A DNA stretch of 64,000 nt. It comes from Dimorphilus gyrociliatus (lineage: Eukaryota; Annelida; Polychaeta; Dinophilidae). Numbering within the stretch: the first letter of the stretch is position 1; each line of letters begins with the position of its first letter. Shown piece by piece: positions 23,668 to 37,814 of the stretch. The stretch is from positions 473,954 through 537,953 of the forward strand of contig CAJFCJ010000013.1 of NCBI GenBank assembly GCA_904063045.1. The letters run 5' to 3'. Both the position numbers and the translations under genes were made by a program. The notes beneath the pieces are model-generated. The model searched no databases, was not told the origin of the DNA, and saw only the letters and a list, made by a program, of their open reading frames with translations.

Positions 23668-26600
23668 ATGGCTTCATATGATGCTAATTTTTCGGCGGCA
23701 GGATCTAAATTGAATCGTACATTGTTGAATTCTCAACAATTAAGTGAAGCTTTTATGAATGTTTTTCTGGAAAAGCTTTCATCAAGGAGTGCCTCTAAAC
23801 CGTATGCATATTAATAAAATGCAATTGCATATGTCTAAATTGCTCAATAATTTTTCTCATTTTTGTTCAGGAAACAAAACGACTCCCGGCAAGGAAACGT
23901 TCAGGCTCAGGTAATTATTATATTGCATTTTCAATCTCCTTATTAAAAACCTTGAAATTTTTAAATTAGAACCAAAAGAAGACCCCGAAAGAGTCTGATA
24001 TACCGGGCGTTGTAGAAAACTACCTAGTCGTAAATAGTGCTTCTTCATCGTTTTGTGTCTATGCTTTTGTAAGTAATAGCATAAATTTGTGCATCAGAGA
24101 GATAAATAATTATTTATTGCATTTCAGATAAGATATTCAGTTTTGGGTTGTAAACTCCAAAGCAATACCTCAATACTCTCTAATACCCATCAATGCAATG
24201 ATGGAAGAATTTCAATAAATCAAAGTAGTAGCATCAGAGAAACTACATCTCCTAAACTACCTATGGTAATCATAGTCATATAAATATACATTAGGTTATC
24301 AGTAAATTACTTATTTCAGATTATCGAGCTTGGTCTTAGAGAAATACTCATTATAATTACTGAATTGCGTTCAACAAATCCTGCATTATGTAAAAGAACA
24401 CTCGAAGCATTGTTTAACATTTTGTCTAATCGTACACCTGAAAGTATGAGATCTGAACCTTTCTCAATAATGGGTAAATTACTCATGTTTTATTTTGTGC
24501 TCTAATTTTTTTTATACAATTTTTCGTTACACAGAAAATTTGTTTGAAGTTCTACTCGATTTAACTTCTAATAGTGACAAATCAAATGATGATTCTAATA
24601 GTTTATCAGCTTTAGCTTCTTCGTGCCTGTTCGCTCTTGTGCTATGTTGGGGAGAAACTGGTTATATTTTATCTGCAATCAGTTCTATCCTTATGTCGAC
24701 TTCACCTGAGAAAAAAATGAAACTTCCAGAAGTAGCTGTGATAATGAGAAATTCTGTTCTGGCTTACCTTACACAGAAGCACCAGCTCCCTGATTGGTTT
24801 AGATACGGGGTCCCAAAGAGTTGTATGGTCTATAAGAAAATAATATATCGCTTGACATCAGCAGAACATTGCGCTGTATCATCCGACGGAGTCTTCCTTT
24901 ATATTTTCTCACCGAATTTTGGGGCCTATAAAATTGGAACAGGGTGTTCCGGTACCATTGAAGGTTGGATCTATGCATCTAATACAATATATATTTCCGA
25001 AAAAATGATGGGTTGGATAGGAGCTTTTGAAAAGTTTGTGCTATTACAACCTAACAGAAATAAGCGAAGAATAAAAGTATTATGTAAAAATACCTTAACA
25101 GTACTCTCGAAAGTTGATATGTCTTTGGTGACTAACGAAGGACTCTTTTTCTCTGACTCATTTTGCGTCGGTCAAATATCTTCACTAAAAAATGGGGATT
25201 TTATTGTTAGAAAATATATAATTAAAGCTACTGGAGAAGATTCTGTTGTCTTAGTTCCAGATGAAACGAAAGAGCTAAAATTAAAATTAACAATTCAGGG
25301 TCTACACGTATGCGGAAACTTTTGTGAAGAAGGAGACTCCGAAGGAGTGATTAGACCTGTTGCAAATGTAGCTAGTCACGGCTCTATAAAAAATGATATT
25401 TTAGACGTTCAATGTGGTAAAGATTTTCTGTTGGCTTTGACATCTGCTGGAAATGTATATTTTATTGGAAATCCAAATTCTGTAGGAGCTAAAGCACACT
25501 CTGGCGCAATTGCTACGACATGGACACTTTTGCCTCTGCCTAAGGAAGCAACTGGTTTGAAAAGCCTATCAGTTGGAAATGACGGGAATTATGCATTGAT
25601 CTCTTGTCAGAATGGTACTGTGGTATATATCGGAATTGCAAAGCGAGGAGAGGATGGAGACAATTCTTATAGATATTACCGAAGAGGATGTTTTACATAT
25701 AAAAATCTCAAACCAAGAATCATAAAGGGTTTATTGGAAGGAGAATGTATAGTTTCTGTGCAAGCTAACAATGGTATTAGTGCTTTCATAACAGACGAAG
25801 GAAAATTGATATTACTTGGTAGAGAAGCTTCGGATCATACAAGTCGTTTTGGGACGGTGTCGATATTCAAAGACAAAAATATATCTCAGGTAGCTTTGGG
25901 AAAAGCACATACTATTGTTTTAAGTTCAGACGGATCCGTTTATTCTTTTGGTTACAATCATAAAGGTCAGTGTGGTCGTAAGATAAACCGACAAAACATA
26001 AAAAGTGAATCAGGATGTTCTGTAATAAAAAAACAAGAGAGAGTTTCCCTTGGTCCCAATGAAGTAAGAATATGTGATGATGGTAAGTGCTTTTCTTATA
26101 TTTTCTCTGATTAACAGCTTATAAATTGCTCAGGTGAACACAATTTTGTGACTGGCGATTGTATGATATGCACGCTGTGTGGAAATTGCACTGAATATGG
26201 GATGTTTTGTGTACTAACTGGTAACTCTAAACATGTTCCTGGATCGTAAGTAGAAAATTAAAAGGTTTTTAGGCCTTTTTATACTTAATTCTGATAAAAA
26301 TTAGAAAATGTGGTTGCGGAACGGGTGATGCTGGTTGTGCAGACTGTGGTCTATGTAGAATATGTGTAAATGATGTACTACGGACAGAGGAGGAAGGTGA
26401 AGTATTTGTCGGTTAGTAGCATTTTGGACGTTTTAAAATACTATTCTGACATATTTTATCTCTTAGAAAATCGATCTCGTTCACACCGTAAAGCTGGACC
26501 TTATCATAGATCAAAAGATATTAATGATCGTGATCGCCGAGGATTTCAAAAAGGTTTGTATTTAGGCTTATTAGCTCAAAAAATTACCTATAATTTTCTT

Positions 26601-29600
26601 TTGAATAATCAGCATCAGAAAACCGATTACTTTCTGCTCCTTTTGGTGCTTCGAATATTGAAATGGAATATACTAAAACCATTATAGTCCATCCAGACAT
26701 CATATCTATAGATACGAAAGTCAAGCAGGTAGCCTGTGGGCTTTATCACTCAGGGTTGTTATTAGAGACGAAAGAAGTAATGACTTTCGGAGGAAATTCA
26801 ATGGGGCAATTAGGTTTGGGTGACTTAATAAATAGAGACACCCCTACAAAAGCAAGGTAAGGAAATAGAACTTCAATTTTAAATCTTTTATAATCTCATT
26901 CTCACACTTTAGATTACAAAGTGAGATATCGTATCTTTCTACCGGAAATAATCATACCGCTCTCTTGAGTGTCAATGGATGCATCTATACTGCTGGGAGT
27001 AACTCTGTTAATATTCTTACTTTAAGTATTTCATTCTATATAATAAAAATCTATACTTTTTAGAAAGGTCAGCTTGGACGAAAGTTGAACTCAGATAAAA
27101 AATATTCAACTGAATTTCAAAAAATTCCAGGAATAGGTATTGGGATTCTATAGATTAGTAATTTTTTTCTAAACAAAATCTAACTAATTCTTAGGGGATA
27201 ATAATAATACAAAAGCAACAAGAATTAAAGCAAGCTCCGATGCAACTTTTCTTCAAATAGAAGAGTCTCTTATTAATTGCGAAGTTTTAATGCACTGTGA
27301 AGTATTTGCTACCAATACATCAATTGGTAAGATCTTAACAATTTTCATTACATTTCTATAAAATTTCTAATACATTTATATTTTTTAAGGTATAATACCT
27401 CCTATATATGAAGACCAATGTATGATGATGGTAAAAAAGAGCAGCGGAAGATGCCGAATTTTCCGTGGTGAACACCAATTAAATTTAGCGAATAGCACTA
27501 TTTGTGGTGATCCTGTATACGACGTATTGTATACGTGAGTCGGAATATCCTATAATCGGAATGTTCTAATAGATAAATTATTTTTTTTCAGATATAATTG
27601 GAAGAATAAAATTCTTTGCCAATTAAATAGTTTACTATCGGATGACATTTGTAACGAAACAAATTATAGTCTCTTAAATTCTCTAACATGTCCTGAAAGA
27701 TTGCTCAGCTTTAAGAGTGAATCAACAGTTAATGAACATAATGTTGCTTTACTCATTCTTGCATGTATTGATATTACAAGCAGAAGGAGTGATAGTCCTT
27801 CGATAAATGACTCTCCAATAGAATTTCATGATGGAGTTAAAAATGTAACCCGATATTCTAAAGAGGATTATAATGTTGTCGACAGGTTGGTAGCCATTTT
27901 TAGACAAAATGATTGGGGGCTAATGACTATTTTCAATTAGATTTGATCATCATGGTGTTGGCTGGGGATACTCAAATAATGCTGTAGAAGCCATTCGTTT
28001 TATGGCAGATCGAGATATATTACTTGGTGGCTTTGGATTATTTGGTGGAAGAGGAGAATATTTGGCAAGAATAAAGGTTACTCAATTCTGTTTATGAAGT
28101 AGGTCGTGTTTATTTTATGTCAATTAATTCTTATAGCTAATTGAACTTGGTATGGATGGTGGAGAAAATGAAATAAATGGGGAAATCCTTGCCACTGGAA
28201 ATTTCTTATATGAATGTTCTCCACGGTACACTAAAATTTAGTTAAAATTGGTCCAAAAATCATCTTTTTTTGTAACTTCAGATCAAAATTCCCTGCCTTA
28301 TTCGAGGAGCCTGTTTTATGTACCGCAGGGTGCTGGTATGTTGCCGTTGCCTCCATTTCGGGACCAAGTAGTGATTGTGGTTCTTGTGGATATTCATCTG
28401 TAAAGATAAACGAACAAGTTCCGTAAGTTGTCTTATGTTAATATTTAATATAAAGAATGTTAAAAAAATTTTTTATTTTTAATAAACAGAATCAATTTCA
28501 AGTTTAAGAACTCCAAAAAATCAAACAATGGTACAGACGTTAATTCTGGGCAAATACCACAAATATTTTACAAGTTGTACTCAAACTCGAACTCTTGTAA
28601 TGTCGTTAAAGTTTCGTCTTTTGACAGACTTGTAACACCAGAAATTTATGGAAATAATCAAGCTTCAACAATTGCAAGTGGAGACCTCGTTTCCATTGTA
28701 TCATCCAACATAGCAACTCTTACTTCTGATGTATGTAGTTAAATTAGAACAATTATTTTATTAATTTATGAAAACTTTTGCAGCTCTGCATTGAATCTCT
28801 CTTAAAGCTATTGCAGTGGAGTTGGGCAGCATTTTGTTGTAAAGCCCCTGAAATTGCAACTATAAGTGTATGTCAAAAGTAGTAAGATAACTTGAAAATG
28901 TTTATAAAAATTTATTGTAAAAAAATAGGGAATTGGCTATTTAGAAGGAGAAGCAGAACTGCGAAAATTAGTCTTCATTGCATCTTCATCTATTAGATTA
29001 TTATCAAAATATGTTCAAAAGAACTCAAACAAAACATCCGCTCTATCGGATGCTGGTCGCATTTTGCGACGCATTTTGACAGAGAGTACAGCAAGAGTCA
29101 AGTAAGTCAATTACACAGAGTTATTAACAGTAAAATATTTACATAAAAGTTAGAAAAAAATAGTAGTGTGGTTTGATTATTAACACAGATGGTTGCCTTT
29201 TGGAGTAGATGGTTCATTAGGTCCTCTAAAATTACTAACATCATTACTTGATCACTGTCATGATGCTTGGGTGCAATGTTTTTCTTCTTTCTTTCCGACC
29301 CCTCAAAGAATGTGGCATTGCTTGTGTGAACTGCTAGGGTCATTTGATTCGGTATACTGCCTTATTCTTTCTTACTTATGTTACCTATATTTGGACCAAA
29401 GTTTATAATTCTCATCTATTTCTGATCACAGAGACAGGGTGAAAGTGGTTTGGGTAACTCTATTCTGCTTTCTGCTGTTTTCAAAGCCCTATGTGAAGGA
29501 CCTGTACGATTAACCAGTATATTCCCTTTCTATGGAGGATGTGATACTCCTGATATTCAACAGTCGTTATGGCAGAGTGATTCCAGTACTAGTCAGCAAG

Positions 29601-32600
29601 AAGCTCTAAATCTCTCAGATTATGGTCAACATGCTCGGAGCCCACCAGATCTCATGATATCATCTTATTGCTATAGTTTTAAAGAAGTTTTAGACAGGAT
29701 TTTATCAATAGCTTCATATCCAGTTGTTTGCGTAAGTCACAAATCATTCAGTATGTGAATATGTAAAAATAAATACCTATTTACAGTTACTAAAACAAGA
29801 ATCGTGCACATTACCCGATTCTTTAATAGTCAATGCTTGCTCTCTACTACAATGTTTGATGTCTGATTTTGTTATTTCTGCAAATGCTTTACAGGTAAGA
29901 AATCAAAATTATTTTTACATTCCTTTATTAATATTTTTCAAACGTTCTAAAGGATGAAGAAACCGGTGTTAATCCAAAGACTCATCCAGTTCTCATCTCA
30001 CCTAGTCGATTTACCAGAACAAGTATTACTTCATATTGGTCAACAGGTAATGGCAATGCCGAGGCAATCTGCTTTGCCGTAGATAGATCAGGAATCTGCA
30101 TAGCTGGTGCCTGCGTATACGGAGGTATAAATTACACTCTAAAAGAACTATTATAAATCGAATATCATTTTAAGGGGGGTCCTCTAATAATGGTGGTTCG
30201 CAACAATTTGAGTATGAATTGGAACTTCTTGAAGACGTTGATCCTGGTGCAGGAGATAAATGGCAGCTCATAGCCTACAGCACAGGATCTTTTACAAATG
30301 ACGATTGTATAAATGATATTTTTCAAATACGATTTGATAAAATCGTTCTTATCAAAGTAAAATTTTTATATTATCTTTTTCTTATTTTTATTAATTCACT
30401 ATTTTTTTTTTAGGAGAATTTTAAATATGCCCTAAGATTTCGCAATAGAGGTCCTCGAACAGTTCACGGTGACCAAGGTGTTACCCAAGTTCGCTGTCCA
30501 GATAATACAATTTTCTCATTTTCGGCCTGTCCTTTATCCAGCAATGGAACAAATCATATCCGAGGACAAATTCCTCAAATCCTTTATTGTATTTCATCAA
30601 ATGAATCTGATTCTAGAATGCAAAGCTCAAAGCTCATAGCTGAACATAGTGCAAAACGAGATGTAATGAACATTTGCCTTGCAGTTATTACTTTAGCAAA
30701 ATCATTGCTGAGTAAGGCACAAATCTTAACTGGTATAAAATCGTATTTTTAAATATATATGAAATTATCATTTTCTTTTACAGATATCAATCATTTCAAA
30801 AAATTGGCGTCCTTACATTTTTTCAACTCTCTTATGCCAGTTATATTAGCTCATATTGGACCAATAGCTATGAATGATATTCATAATGCAGTTTTTTTAC
30901 TTAATGCTATGAAATGCTTTCTACCAGTTGTAGTGGATTTGAACAAAAGACGAACGTCTCTGGTAAATGGTAATTTACAAGAATCACCCAACAAGAATCG
31001 TGTTGCTGGACCTACTGATACTTCAAATCCATATAAATGTTCAACTATAGTTGAAAGTAGCCATCCTTACAAACCAGCAAGCATTAATCACTACACAGTA
31101 AAGTTTGAAAGCTCTATTAAATGGATGAGTGTTGAATTTGATGAAGAATGTTCAACTGCTCAGCCTGAGGATATATTACGAATATTTATCCCACCAAAAA
31201 AAGACAATTCTCAACCAGTTGAAGTAGGTCAATTCTCCAGTGAAAATGGCTTTCCTCGTGTTGCTTTATTATTTCCTGGAAACGAACTTTGGTTTTGTTT
31301 AAATTCCGTCTCAGAGAAAGCTAAATCTGATCAATCTGATTATTATGGTTTTAAATGTGTTGTTATGGGGTATGATTGCTGTAAAGAAAATGGATTAGCC
31401 CAATTGGAAAACGAATGCTGCTACCTCAGTTCTCTATGTGCATCATCGTTATTATCTAGGCAGTTAGTTCTCCCTCCATCTACAATTGGTGAGCATGATA
31501 CAGATATGAAGAATATAGAAGAACAGGGAAGCATGACTTTCACTGAGCAATGGAAACTACTTAGAGGGGGGCTATCTTTACCTCGACTTCCAACAGCTCA
31601 ACAGGCAATAGAGGGTATATTACCAGCGAGTCAACCATCAAATGAAAATGATTTTCTTCAAGATTTTGTCTCTTGTACTGCCGGAACCTCAGGTGGTCGT
31701 TTGGCTGATTGGCTTCAATCAGAAAGAAGAATAGATCCATCGAAATGCTCTATTATTGTGGTTGGCTCTAACCTTAGGTATAATGTACCCGCCACACTAA
31801 AAGTTATAACAAACGACCAATATGGTCAAAGAGTACTCAAATATGAGGTAAAAGTAGACATTGAAGTACTACCAGTTGGAAATAGCGTTAAATCTCGTCC
31901 AATTGGTCTCTCCGAGCCTGAATTGCACATTCAAAGGCCTCATTACGTTCCTTTCAAACCTATTTTCTGCATAACCTCCAGAAATGTCGTATACCATTCA
32001 ATATCTATGATGAAAGAATATGATGATTATTCTTTCGAAGAACTTCGGTACCTTTTACCAGAAGATACAACGAACAGTGGAGATACTCTGCGTGTGAAGA
32101 AAGTAATTGATGGACTGTATACTTGTCAATGGATTCCTCCAACTCCAGGATGTTACGAGCTGAAGTTGATGATTGATAATAAATCAAATGGAGAAGTACT
32201 ACGAGTGACTGTTGAAGACTCACCGGGTAATCATATTGTATTTGTTAATCCACCTAAGCAAATAAGAAAACCATGCATAAGAGGGCGAATATTTACAGAA
32301 AAGTGTTCAGCTGGTTTGAGGTGAGCTTTCTATATCATAAAAATAATTTGTAAGTTTAACATAAAACTTTCTCTAAGGATTCGATCTCAGCCATCTTTAC
32401 AAGCTGAACAAATTGGAATAGTAAAACCAGCAGGTGTTATTTACTACTTTAATGAAGTAAGCATTTAGTTTAATGAAGTAAAAATATGAAATGTTATATA
32501 TAAATATATTTACATATATTAGTTAATATTTATATTTCTTTCATCTGTTTAGATTTGCAATAATGATGGAGTTTGGGTTAGGTTAACTGCTAAATCAATA

Positions 32601-35600
32601 AACGAATGGTGTCCTGACACGGTAGGACTTAGACGAGATCTCTTACCCGAAGCCTGGGTTCTCCAATATCATGCTCATCTTGAAAGAACATTCCTTTTAC
32701 CGATCAAATCTGTAGAAAATGATCATCCATCACAAAGCAAAGAAAATATTAGAATAATGAGAGTCGATAGGAAATGTCTATTGAAAGTTGAGCCTAGTCG
32801 TGGTGCTCAAAGTGTTGGGGTTTTATATCCCAATGAAACAGTTATAATTATCACTCAGAAGGATCTTCCCGATGGAGAAGTTTGGCTTAAAGTTAAATTT
32901 GAAAAAAAATTAAATAACAGACCTTCAAGTTCTTGGCTATTACTAAAAGATAATCAAAAAATATATGCTTCTGATATATCTGGGGGAGAGAAAAGAATTG
33001 GTGAAACAAATCAAGAAACCGACTCCTTGCCATTGATTCCTTTTGATATAGCATCGCCCAGTTGTAAAAATCCAACAGAAACAACTATTTCAAGGCAAAA
33101 TGAACCTATAGCAAAAGGCCTGAAAGATCTGATAAATGCTGTTGGAGAAAGTCGAGCCAATGGCAACGGTAAAACGCCCCCGAGAACGCCTCCACCGACT
33201 CCCAAAAAAACTCAAGCCAAAAAACGATCTCCCATAGACGATGTATCTCGCAATCGATCCACTAGTCACTCCCCCACGTCATCTCCTTTGTATGTACTAC
33301 GAAAAAAGTCGTCTAATACAACTGATGGATCTTCAAAAATTGAAAAGACTAATTTTTGTAATGCAAGTGATATTTTACTTCCATCTTTGGCTGAATGTGC
33401 TCGAACTGTTTTCGCTGCAATTCTTCTTCATGAGGGAATAGTTCACGATGCTATGACATGCGCTACTTACTTGAAATTTCATACAGACTTGACGAAAACT
33501 GATATTCTTAAACTAAGCAACTTGACAGATCCAGATCATGAAACTGAATACCCAGCAACTTTAAGATATACAGTCGGATTGTGGTCAAAAGTATCTGGTC
33601 ATATTTATAATGTGGTTAAGAACCATCCAGAAAAAGTAATAATACCATGTATTCCTCAATCAAAAGCAGAGACTAGTACCAATGAAAAAGAAACAGTTTG
33701 TGAACTATGCCTTCAAGTGGTTGAAAGACCCCCTTCCTCTCACATGAGGCAAGAACATCCAGGATGCGGAAAACCATGTGGTGGCTTTGGCTTTAATAGC
33801 TCTGGTGTTTATTGTAATGGTTGGTCTGGATCATGTGGTGAAGGTGGTTCAGGAGGTAGTACTTGGTACTTAATGTGCTATCAGTGCTTTGCAAAATATT
33901 TGCGAGATAGAACCGAAAAAATGGACGGTGAAGAAAAGCGTGTCGCAGTAAAACCTATTCCATGCATTTTAGAACAGAAAACTGATTTATCCTTTCAAGA
34001 AGTTATTCGCCGCAATGCAAACTTTTTATTGCAACTTAGTCCCTCATTTTCAGCAGCTACAGACGTTATGGATATGACAGAGGCTTTTATTACTTCAAAT
34101 TTTTCATACGTTGATGCTTCGGCTACTAAATGGCAGGACAAAGGACAAAAATTAGTAAAAGGTTTAAGTCGATCACAATTTGGACCAACCAGCGGATCCT
34201 TGAATGAGATGGAGCCACAAGGGTTTAGGTCTTTAAGATCACCTGCTCAAGAAAAAGCTATAGACTCGTCAAATGACCCTTCTATTCTTCATAGAAGTAT
34301 TTCAGAAGCTACGTCTAATCAAGAAGCTATCAACAAGTCTGGTCGTAAAAGAGCTCAAAGTACTGGAGTTGCGTATTCTTCCAAAGATAAAATTATGATA
34401 CATCAGCCTTCTCCTGCTCTTGTAAAGCTTTTCATGAATTGTCAGGATAACATTGATCATGATCCTGTTGTAATATTTGTGAAGAGTAAGCAAAACGTAG
34501 ATTTATTAGAAATGGCCTGCAAGCAAGCTATTAGAAAGGCTGCTTGTAAAGTTTTTGCTCTTCAGGCCTTCGATTGGCTTTTAAAAATTGCAACACAGTC
34601 TTCGTGCATACATGACGTTCTTTGGTCTTTTATCGCCGCGTTATCACCTATTGGTGAAAATGGAAGCAAACTAACTCCCCCTCCTCCAGGTTCGTTTGCT
34701 GGGAAAAATCCTGTTCGAGACATCGAAATAGCTGGCTTGGCCAGTGGTTGCGTATCAAGATTACTACAACGTTTTCTGCAGGATGTTGCTGATCTCATTA
34801 CTCATCTATCACCGTCTTCATCAATTCAGATGATGGCTATTAGATGTTTTTCAATCGATTTCTATCAGCAGGATCATGCATTCCTCCACAAGTGTCGTAT
34901 TTTCAACAGAATTGATGAAATTTTGTCCAAGTCTGAAAGTTTAGGGGATCTACAGAATTGGAGACATCACGATGCTCATCATAACTCTTACGTATCTAAC
35001 TTTATTGAACTGAAGATTGAAAGTATAACCGTCTCAAGTAGACCAGCGATGTTATCCAGTCTTACAGATAATAGCACAGAAACTTTTTGGGAAAGCGGTG
35101 AAGAGGACAAGAACAAAGCTGTAAAGACAATTATTGTATTTTCCGAATCAAAAATTAATAGAGCTCTCATATACGTTGATAATGTTAAGGATAACTGTAA
35201 CAGATTGGCTCAGGCAACTTTCTATGGCAATTTCTCTCAATCAAATATTGAAAAAATGCTTTCAACTGAAGTGGATAACAAATTTAGTGGTTGGATAGCT
35301 GCAAATATATTACCCCCTTGCACGTCCGTTAAGATTGATCTAAAAAGTGTTGATGCAACAGTAAGAATTAGACAAGTGAAAATTTTAACGGAGCAAGTTA
35401 TGACCGATATCACGTCCTCTAGTATGATAAGTCTGCAGCAAAACTTGTGTGAGAATGAAACACTGAAGATATTTAGACAGCTGACATCTCAGGTTCTTGG
35501 TCAATTATTTAAAGAAAAGCATTCTGGAGACGACTCTATTGATTTAAGAGATCATATGCTGGGTATCCTTTTCTCCCGACCCAAATTGAGCCAGATGCAA

Positions 35601-37565
35601 CAGGAAATTTGTGCTCACATTATGAGATCAATACGCAAAGAAACTGAAAAATTGAACTGCGATACGTACTGCAACGAACTAATCTCAATGCTGTTGGCTT
35701 TAAGCAGTTCCATGGTTGGCAGAGCTTATCTATCCCAACAACACAACTTGATTCACGATCTTCTTTTATTATTTCATGGATTTTCTGGAAGGGTTCAGAA
35801 ACAAATATTAAAGCTCTTAAAGCGCGTCTTCTATCTTCTGACTCCTAAAGCTTTTGCTGAAGTTATAAAAATCAGAGAGTTGCCTCCTGATGATTTTACC
35901 AGCTTGTTAGCTTCAGAAAATCTTCTTTCTCAAGCGCCTAAACTACTAGACTGTCTGCTTTCGATCGTGGCAAAGTCTTTAAAAGTCCAATATCGAGTTA
36001 AAGGACAAGGACAAAGGATGGCGGCTAAATTTGTGTCTTTCCAGGAATGTGTCGAAATATCTGATCATGAATGGTGGTTGAAAGGACACTCTGATCCGTC
36101 ATTAAGTAAAGAAACGATTATATTCATTGAGAATCTCGCAAAAGGTGCCATAACTGAAGAATGGGCGAGAATAACAAATGCTTGTTTAGCGCAGTCAACC
36201 TTAGCTCTAATGACCGCAACTGAAACTGATAGGAACCATGAAGACTATATGAAATCATCGACATTTTGGTTGGCACTTGCTGCTTTATCAATTTTACAAC
36301 AAGAACATGCAGCTAAATTGACATCGTCGGCGAATAGAAAAACGGCTTGCGATAATCATGACGACGGAGAAACAAGAGCCATTTTAGAATGCAATACCTG
36401 CGGCTACTTGTGTGCCGATTGCGACAGATTCTTACACATGAGTAGAAAGTCTCGATCTCATTTGCGAAATGTTTTCAAAGAAGAAAAGGAATCAATTCGA
36501 GTTGATTTACACGAAGGCTGTAGACGAATAAAACTATTCTGGCTAATGGCAACCGCAGATTCTTCCACAGGCAATGTTATATTGGAATTTCGACAACATA
36601 ATTTGTCAACATCGGGCGTTTGTAGGTTTTGCTCGAGCCCCGCAGCTATGTCATCGGCAGTTGGAAATGTATGTGACGATCAGGATTGCAAGAGACATGC
36701 AGAAACAGCATGTACGAAACAGCTAATTTGTGGTCATATGTGTCAAGGTGTAGCGGAAGAACTTGACTGTCCGCCGTGTCTCAGCGGTTGTGGTGGCTCA
36801 AAACTCAAGCAAGATGGCGATGACATGTGCATGATTTGCTTTAGTGAGCCATTGTCGGCAGCTCCAGTTTTACATTTAGAATGTGGTCATGTATTTCACT
36901 TTCATTGCTGTGAGGAGGTCTTAAGAAAGCGTTGGATCGGACCAAGAGTAACTTTTGGATTCATTCTCTGTCCAATTTGTAAACGACGAATCAACCATCC
37001 GAAATTGCTACCATTGACAAAACCAATAATTGAACTTTACCAAGATGTTGAACGTAAAGCGCTGATGCGATTAGATTATGAAGGTTTCGATAAAAAGGAA
37101 ATGAATGATACTAAAGATGTAGCCATATTTGCTATGAACAGATACGCTTATTACGTATGTTCTAAGTGTGAAAAGGCTTATTTTGGAGGTGAAGCTCGAT
37201 GTGATGAAGCATTACATCTTAACGACGATTTTAACCCTGAAGAACTAGTCTGTGGAGCCTGCTCTGACGTAGCGATGGCTCAAATGTGTCCTCGTCATGG
37301 CTCTGATTATTTAGAATATAAATGTAGATATTGTTGTAGCGTTGCAGTATTCTTCTGCTTTGGGACAACCCACTTTTGCAATATGTGCCACGAAGATTTT
37401 CAAAGATTAACAGGTATATCGAAAGAGTTGTTAGCCAAATGTCCTGCTGGTCCGAAATCTATTCAATTGGATGGAACCGATTGTCCGCTTAAAGTAGAAC
37501 ATCCCCCTACTGGTCAAGAATATGCCCTAGGCTGTGGTATTTGCAGAAATGCTCATACATTTTAA
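23668..37565 (+). CDS. MYCBP2: MYCBP2/PHR (Highwire/RPM-1) RCR-type E3 ubiquitin ligase, complete
   Basis: Thirty exons give 4,040 aa (human about 4,640-4,680): 23668-23801, 23871-23910, 23970-24068, 24128-24265, 24320-24473, 24535-26082, 26134-26245, 26305-26396, 26467-26553, 26613-26856, 26913-27006, 27064-27136, 27195-27326, 27390-27534, 27592-27885, 27941-28076, 28137-28225, 28282-28422, 28490-28730, 28784-28867, 28929-29101, 29189-29351, 29432-29731, 29787-29894, 29953-30124, 30175-30356, 30414-30732, 30784-32320, 32378-32456, 32553-37565. Order: RCC1-like repeats (to about residue 980) with a Cys-rich insert near 705-780; two PHR domains (about 1130-1330, 1600-1830); filamin-like region; DOC/APC10-like domain near 3190; RING CMICFSEPLS near 3794; tandem-cysteine domain. 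The relay cysteines of the esterifying E3 are present, in EARCD (37200-37202) and VFFCFG (37356-37358), 52 residues apart as in human. The family controls axon and synapse growth through DLK. Confidence 0.97.
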
Positions 37566-37613
37566 GGGATCAAAAACGTTTAAAAAATTGTAATATATCG
37601 GTTCTTAAAGAAA

Positions 37614-37619
37614 AATAAA
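37614..37619 (+). terminator. AATAAA polyadenylation signal of MYCBP2
   Basis: AATAAA 49 nt after the MYCBP2 stop. The rest of the 249-nt gap to the stop of the convergent cyclophilin gene is shared 3' UTR sequence. Confidence 0.6.
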
Positions 37620-37814
37620 TTCTATACGAACTTAAACAGTTTATTATTATAATCACTCACTCACTTATAAATTACCCATAAATTACTCTATAAATGTTAG
37701 AGAAAAGCTCTATATGTATACATTTATGAACAAACAAATTTATAATTAACAAGTTAAAAAGAAATATAAAGACCAAGAGCAGTTCTACCCATTCCTTTAT
37801 CTGTTAAACTATCT

